Shown piece by piece: positions 59,444 to 64,000 of a stretch of 64,000 nucleotides of DNA. Location of the stretch: the NCBI RefSeq assembly GCF_002104995.1, contig NW_024468277.1:16340-80339 (forward strand), given 5' to 3'. How positions within the stretch are numbered: position 1 is the stretch's first letter; the number at the start of each line of letters is the position of its first letter. This DNA is from Linderina pennispora (taxonomy: Eukaryota; Kickxellomycota; Kickxellomycetes; Kickxellales; Kickxellaceae). A program made the translations under genes and the position numbers. The notes under the pieces were generated by a model. That model saw only the letters and a list, made by a program, of their open reading frames with translations. It was not told the origin of the DNA and ran no database searches.

Positions 59444-62373
59444 ATGGAAGCTGTCAACACGATAGTCATTCCGCGGCGACATGAGCCAGCCAAGGTGGTT
59501 GAATTCAAAGTCACAGTAGACGATGTTGTCGACAAGGACACGCCGCTGCTCACCTACGAATACCGCGTCAAAGTCGACCCAAATCAGCCCGTATCATCCG
59601 ACCCTGTTCTCGAGCAGGCCCTGCGAAGGACCATTGACAAAGACGGCTACATGAAGAAGCGCGAGTATCTGCGGTCGCCGCTGGACGGCAAGGTCACGGC
59701 TATTCTGGGCAGGGCCGGCGAGGTCGTCCGCCACGGCGATGCCCTGCTTGAGATTACCCAGCCGTGCGGCCATGACGTAGTCTTCAACGGCCTCTGCTCG
59801 ATTTGCGGCATGGATATGACTCGGTAAGTAAACGAGCGATGGACCTGGATATATGCACATCTGGACTTTCGATGCTAGCTATCCATGTCACGCGCCTCCC
59901 CTCCACCACCTTGCGTGCTAACATCAGATTCGCCGGTATTTATTTAATATAGTGTTGACCAGTCGGGCATTGATGCGTCGAGGGCTAACATCAACATGTC
60001 ACACGACGCCAAGGGCCTGCGTGTCAGCTACGAGGAGGCCAATCGGCTCGAGAGCGAGACCATGCACCGCTTGTGGAAGGCCAAGAAGCTCTCCCTGATC
60101 ATCGACCTCGACCAAACAATCATCCATGCCTTCGCCTCGCAGGACCCGAGCTTTGAAAAGTGGCTCATTGAAAACTACCACGGACCCAACAGCAGTGCCA
60201 GCGAGCCGCCGACTGCCCTGCCCGACGACATTGGCGCGTTTGTATTGCCCGACGGCCCGCACCGCTACTACATCAAGCTACGGCCAAACCTGCGCGAGTT
60301 TCTGGAGAAGATCTCGGATATGTACGAAATGCACATCTACACTATGGGCACACGCCATTACGCCGAGGCTGTTGCCGCCACAATTGATCCCGGGCACAGG
60401 TACTTCAAGGAGCGCATTCTGTCGCGCGACGAGAGCGGGTCGGTCACACACAAGACCTTGCGGCGCCTGTTCCCGTGCGACACAAGCATGGTTGTCGCCC
60501 TCGATGATCGCGCTGATGTCTGGCAGTGGTCGCCGAACCTCATCAAGGTCCAGCCATACGCCTTCTTTAGCGGCGTCGGCGATATCAACTCTGGCATGCT
60601 GCCGCCCACCACACCGATTCCACGCGCCGGACCGGATACCGACGATAACGGCAAGGAAATGGACACTGATCAGCCCGAGGGACGCCCAGAGCCAACGCTC
60701 TCCGACAACGACCATGAGCTTACTCATATGCTCAAGGTGCTGACCCAGCTGCACCAGAACTACTATGCCAAGCTCAAGCCCTCCCTCAGTCCCGCCGCTG
60801 CCTGACGTGACAACTCTGCTGCCGCGCATGAAGAGCAGTGTTCTGAAAGGAATCACTCTGGTGTTCAGTGCAGTGATCCCCATCCACCCTGGTGCTCCGC
60901 CGCCCGAGAAAAGCGATCTTTGGCGGTGGGCTGAGCAGTTTGGTGCGCGCTGCGAGACTGATGTCAGCAAGCGCACCACGCACTATGGTCGCTGGCAAAC
61001 GGGATACAGCCAAAGTGCACAAGGCACGGCGTCTGAAAAACTCCAAGAGCGGAAACATGCGCAGGCACCCGCCAATCGTCGTCACTGTTGCGTGGCTGCT
61101 GGACTCTATGAGCCAGTGGACAAGGCTTGACGAGACACAGTATCTGTGGTACGAGGAGGACAAGGGATATTGTCGATGCGCGCAACAAGCAGCTGGAAGA
61201 GGGAAACGGCGAGCCCAGCGACGAATCGTCGGTTGATGACGACGACGATAGCGGATCGGATCCCCAAAAGGCCAAGCTAGCAGCGAGCACTACCGAGCAG
61301 CCACCAGACAGCGTTATCGAGAGCATGTCGTCGTTTATTGTGCCCGCTGACGACAACCCCGCCAGCGATCCCGCAGCTTTGCCAAGCGCTTCGCCAAGCG
61401 CTTCGCCTGGGTCGCGCAAGCGCAAGTCCGAGGACACGTTGGGCGACCAGAAGAAGCCGAAGCCCGCCGCCCTACAGCGCCTAAAGGCGCAGTCTGCACG
61501 CGATCGACGACTTTAGCGGCAACACCACTGATCTCGAGGAGGAGATTGAGAAGCAGGAGGCGAACTTCCGTATCCGCGAGTCGGAGGTCGAAGACTACCT
61601 TCATCACCTTGATTGGGACGATGTCGAGCGCGAGCTTGACGAGTTTATGAACGAGAGCGACTCTGACAGCGAGCGCCCGCGGACACCAGCAGGCAATTCG
61701 CACAGCAACAGCGGCGTTAATCTGCGCCAGGTCGCGATGAAACAGGCCATGCGGCAGCGCATTGGGATCTAAAGGATGGCGCTGAAGCGCTGGATGAGGC
61801 TCAGGCTGATAGCAGCGATGCGTTTGGCGACAGTAGCACGGACTGAAAGCGAGAAGGGCGGCCAGGACCATGGTGCGAAGCACCGGATGAAGCGGCGCAG
61901 GACACAGCACAAAGCAGCGGATACAGAAGCTGATGGGGATGCGTCGAGCTCGCCAAGACACCGTATGTCGTCACTCGCTCTCGATGTCGATGTCGAGCCA
62001 GGAAATGCCAATGGTGCGAGCCAATGAAGACGGTGACGACGACGAATCGGAGGAGATGGAGGAGGTCACCAGCCTCAGTTCCCGGCAGCGTTTAGCCAGG
62101 TCGCTGGGTATGTCGAACAAGCCGAAGAAGTCTATTCTTGATGACTACCGCGATAGCCGCATGGGCGAGGGCCAGGAAAAGGGCGAGTATGACGAAGACG
62201 GCATTGATGCATCGCTGTTTGAAGGCGCCGAGGAAGGATATCGGGAAGACGACGAAGGCGAGGCAGATGAAGATGACGAGGAGGACGAGGACTGGGGCGA
62301 AGACGACGAGGATGATGATGAAAACTTTGACGACCTCATCAACGAGCTCGAAGAGGGGATCTCTGCCGACTGA
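59444..62373 (+). CDS. FCP1: RNA polymerase II CTD phosphatase FCP1 (3' half frame-broken)
   Basis: Fcp1 dephosphorylates the Rpb1 C-terminal domain to recycle RNA polymerase II. Exon 1 (59444-59823) gives a barrel domain, ending CGHDVVFNGLCSICGMDMT. A 129-bp intron is followed by exon 2 from 59953. The catalytic DLDQT is in LSLIIDLDQTIIHA. TMGTRHYAEAVA, LSRDESGSVTHKTL and VVALDDRADVW complete the FCPH domain. After a stop at about 60805 coding continues in other frames: a BRCT domain (LPRMKSSVLKGITLVFSAVIP, VAWLLDSMSQW, LDETQYLW) and an acidic tail (DYLHHLDWDDVERELDEFM, YDEDGIDASLF, ENFDDLINELEE). At least six frame changes occur between 60.8 and 62.0 kb. Since FCP1 is essential in yeasts, sequencing indels are the likelier explanation. 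Confidence 0.88.
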
Positions 62374-62891
62374 TACAATCCCATTCTTACATGAAAAAAG
62401 GCTCCCTCCTGTACCATTAATGTGTTCGTTGTAATTAAGACAATGTCTACAATACGCTGCTTCTGGCATGATGCACATTATCCAAAGTTGAAGCTACCAC
62501 CGGGGGCTGCTGCGTGCAACTCAGCTAAGCGTAGGTGTAGGGCAGCTGAGCGGCTTGAAACGTCACGGTGTCGGTGCCCTTTCCATCAAACCGAAGCCTG
62601 GATCTTGTGCCGCAACGGAACTTGAAAATGGCGCATCCCTCTCTCTTTTCAACACCACAGCTCCGATAAACTATCTGCACCCGGAGGATTAAGAGCGCCG
62701 CCAGAACCGACGCAGCGGATTAGACCAGAGAAAAAAGTGCGCAGGCGGATTTCGCGATTTGGCCCAATGCCGAATCATGTGGCACGGAACGTGAAAGCCA
62801 GAAACTGCTTATAAATCACGATCTCTCGCCGCATTTCGCAAACGGCTTCATTTTTTCACCGCCATACACTTGTCTTTTCGGTTTCTTTACC
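62374..62891 (+). promoter_or_regulatory. Intergenic region with TATA box for hydrolase paralogue
   Basis: TATAAA at 62810-62815 lies about 80 bp upstream of the candidate ATG at 62892. The remainder holds no recognisable gene. Confidence 0.55.
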
Positions 62892-63828
62892 ATGAATGTT
62901 GCAGGCGTGTGTTTGACGGTGCGCGCAAGGGCCAGCGGATCGTTGCAAATGTTTACCAGTCCTCGACGCCCAAGCCCTCGGGCTACTCCATGACCTTGCT
63001 CTTATCCCACGCCAACGGGTTCCACAAGGAGCTCTGGGAGCCGGTCCTTGAGCAGCTCTTCTCCGCCCAATCGTCGCGGCCCTGGAGCATCAGCCAGGCA
63101 GTCGCGATCGATTCGTACAACCACGGAGACAGCGCCGTTCTGAACCGCGAGTCAGTTGCGATTGAGGAGTTCTCGACCTGGTTCAACAATGCCAGCGACA
63201 TCCTGGCAGTTGTGCGGCAGCTGGGCGTGCGCCAGAACGTAATTGGCATTGGCCACTCGTGGGTGCAGCATCGATGCTTTTGGCGGAGGAAATCTCACCG
63301 CTGACGTTCTCGGGCCTGGTTATTGCCGACCCGGTTCTGTTTAACCAGGTCGAGCTAAACCGCAATTCGGCGATCGTGAAGATGACCATGGGGCGGCGGG
63401 CGGAGTGGAAAGACGAGGAGGCTGCGCGCAAGTACTTTGAGCCGCACCCGTTCTTCAAGATCTGGGATAAGCGCATTCTCGACCTGCACATCAAGCACGG
63501 CCTAGAGAGGTCGGCGGGAAGCTTGTGCTGAAGTGCCGGCCGATTAACGAGGCTGGGGTGTTCGCAGGCGCTATGATTGCATCGCCATATGCAACCTGGA
63601 ATATCTGGAAGGTGCAGTGCCCGACCGTGTTCTTGACTGGCGAGACATCACAGCCGTCGCCGGGAGCATATTCGCAGAGTCATCAAGCCAATTAACGACT
63701 GCGAGCACTATGTCATGAAGGGCAGAGGCCATTTGCTGCTGCATGAGGATCCCGATCAGACTGCGCAGTATTTTGCAAAGTTCTTTGACGGCTTCGCCAC
63801 GAAGCTGAGCCCCAAGGCTAACCTCTAG
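62892..63828 (+). pseudogene. Alpha/beta hydrolase paralogue, frame-broken
   Basis: This is a paralogue of the hydrolase at 23813-24754, sharing RVFDGARKGQRIVANVYQS, LLLSHANGFHKELWEPVLEQLFSAQ, SDILAVVRQLGVRQNVIGIGHSW, SPLTFSGLVIADP, HPFFKIWDKRILDLHIKHGL and NDCEHYVMKGRGHLLLHEDPDQT. The Ser and His of the triad are present. The frame changes near 62905, 63262, 63510 and 63650. The one at 63262 falls in a G-run just after the nucleophile elbow, where the paralogue has one more G. The frame ends SPKANL; KANL is the peroxisomal signal of human catalase. It is either a decaying duplicate or an intact gene with base-calling errors. Its own TATA box is retained. Confidence 0.75.
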
Positions 63829-64000
63829 GTACCCGTCTTTTAATATTGCCATCTATACACACCACCATGCTTTTATGACAGCAGCTTCCCATCTCATCCC
63901 ACGTACTTTAATGGAACCATGACATTACCATGCGAATCTATGTCAAGCCATGCATCGGGTGTATAGCATCGCGCCTCCTCGAACACAGGCAGCTGTAGAG
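63829..64000. other. Window edge, no gene seen
   Basis: Downstream sequence of the hydrolase paralogue; nothing recognised. Confidence 0.4.

Noticed and set aside
1-64000. tRNA, rRNA and CRISPR arrays
   Set aside because: No tRNA B-box-type TTCGA context with a foldable cloverleaf, no rRNA signatures and no spaced direct repeats were seen by reading; a tRNAscan run would settle the tRNA question.

Overview
This window reads as nuclear DNA of a filamentous, early-diverging fungus. The genes are typically eukaryotic and fungal (MYST acetyltransferase, TAF1, FCP1, DDI1, LSM3, SRP19, 3-ketosphinganine reductase, the fungal uracil-catabolism family URC4). They are dense, have few and short GT-AG introns, are GC-rich in coding sequence, and often have a recognisable TATA box 100-170 bp upstream. 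An Integrator subunit 8 homologue and Fanzor nuclease remnants fit a lineage outside the Dikarya. A Kickxellomycotina (Coemansia-like) source is my best inference, not a proof.

Layout. 0-2 kb: a broken Fanzor (eukaryotic TnpB-like) nuclease gene keeping the catalytic RuvC half. 2-11 kb: SPX phosphate transporter, METTL21-like methyltransferase, small unknown protein, PfkB kinase, 3-ketosphinganine reductase, URC4. 11.8-16.5 kb: a frame-broken INTS8 and a decayed LRR-like gene. 17.7-25 kb: MYST acetyltransferase, LSM3, an unknown protein, a hexokinase-like pseudoenzyme, an alpha/beta hydrolase. 25-29.4 kb: TAF1 and a kinase-like gene. 29.5-31.7 kb: a mobile-element graveyard with a second Fanzor relic carrying the N-terminal half. 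31.7-41.3 kb: SLP1-type SUN protein, APH-fold kinase, PH-domain protein, a Gln/His-rich membrane protein, and a large-loop membrane protein. 41.3-46 kb: gene-poor accessory stretch with a tiny secreted cysteine-rich peptide gene and a pseudogene copy of the membrane protein. 46-64 kb: housekeeping block (TBCC, Rgd2-type RhoGAP, mS41, SRP19, GBD/FH3 formin-like protein, Nudix hydrolase, FAR1-type DNA-binding protein, DDI1, FCP1), ending in a frame-broken paralogue of the hydrolase.

There is no operon logic. Genes are arranged as tight convergent pairs and divergent pairs sharing promoters. Several are linked by theme: transcription (MYST, TAF1, FCP1, INTS8, FAR1-type protein), Rho/actin signalling (RhoGAP, GBD/FH3 protein) and probable peroxisomal enzymes (hydrolase and Nudix protein, both ending in PKL).

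Most notable: the two Fanzor relics hold complementary halves of the protein but share a conserved, structured, mostly untranslated 3' block, which is where the guide (omega) RNA of Fanzor elements lies. Next is an intact 47-residue secreted peptide precursor with a Kex2-like site and a CC-x6-C-x2-C core. Caveat: many frames are broken by single-base indels, several in short homopolymers and some inside the normally essential FCP1. Part of the apparent gene decay may therefore be base-calling error.
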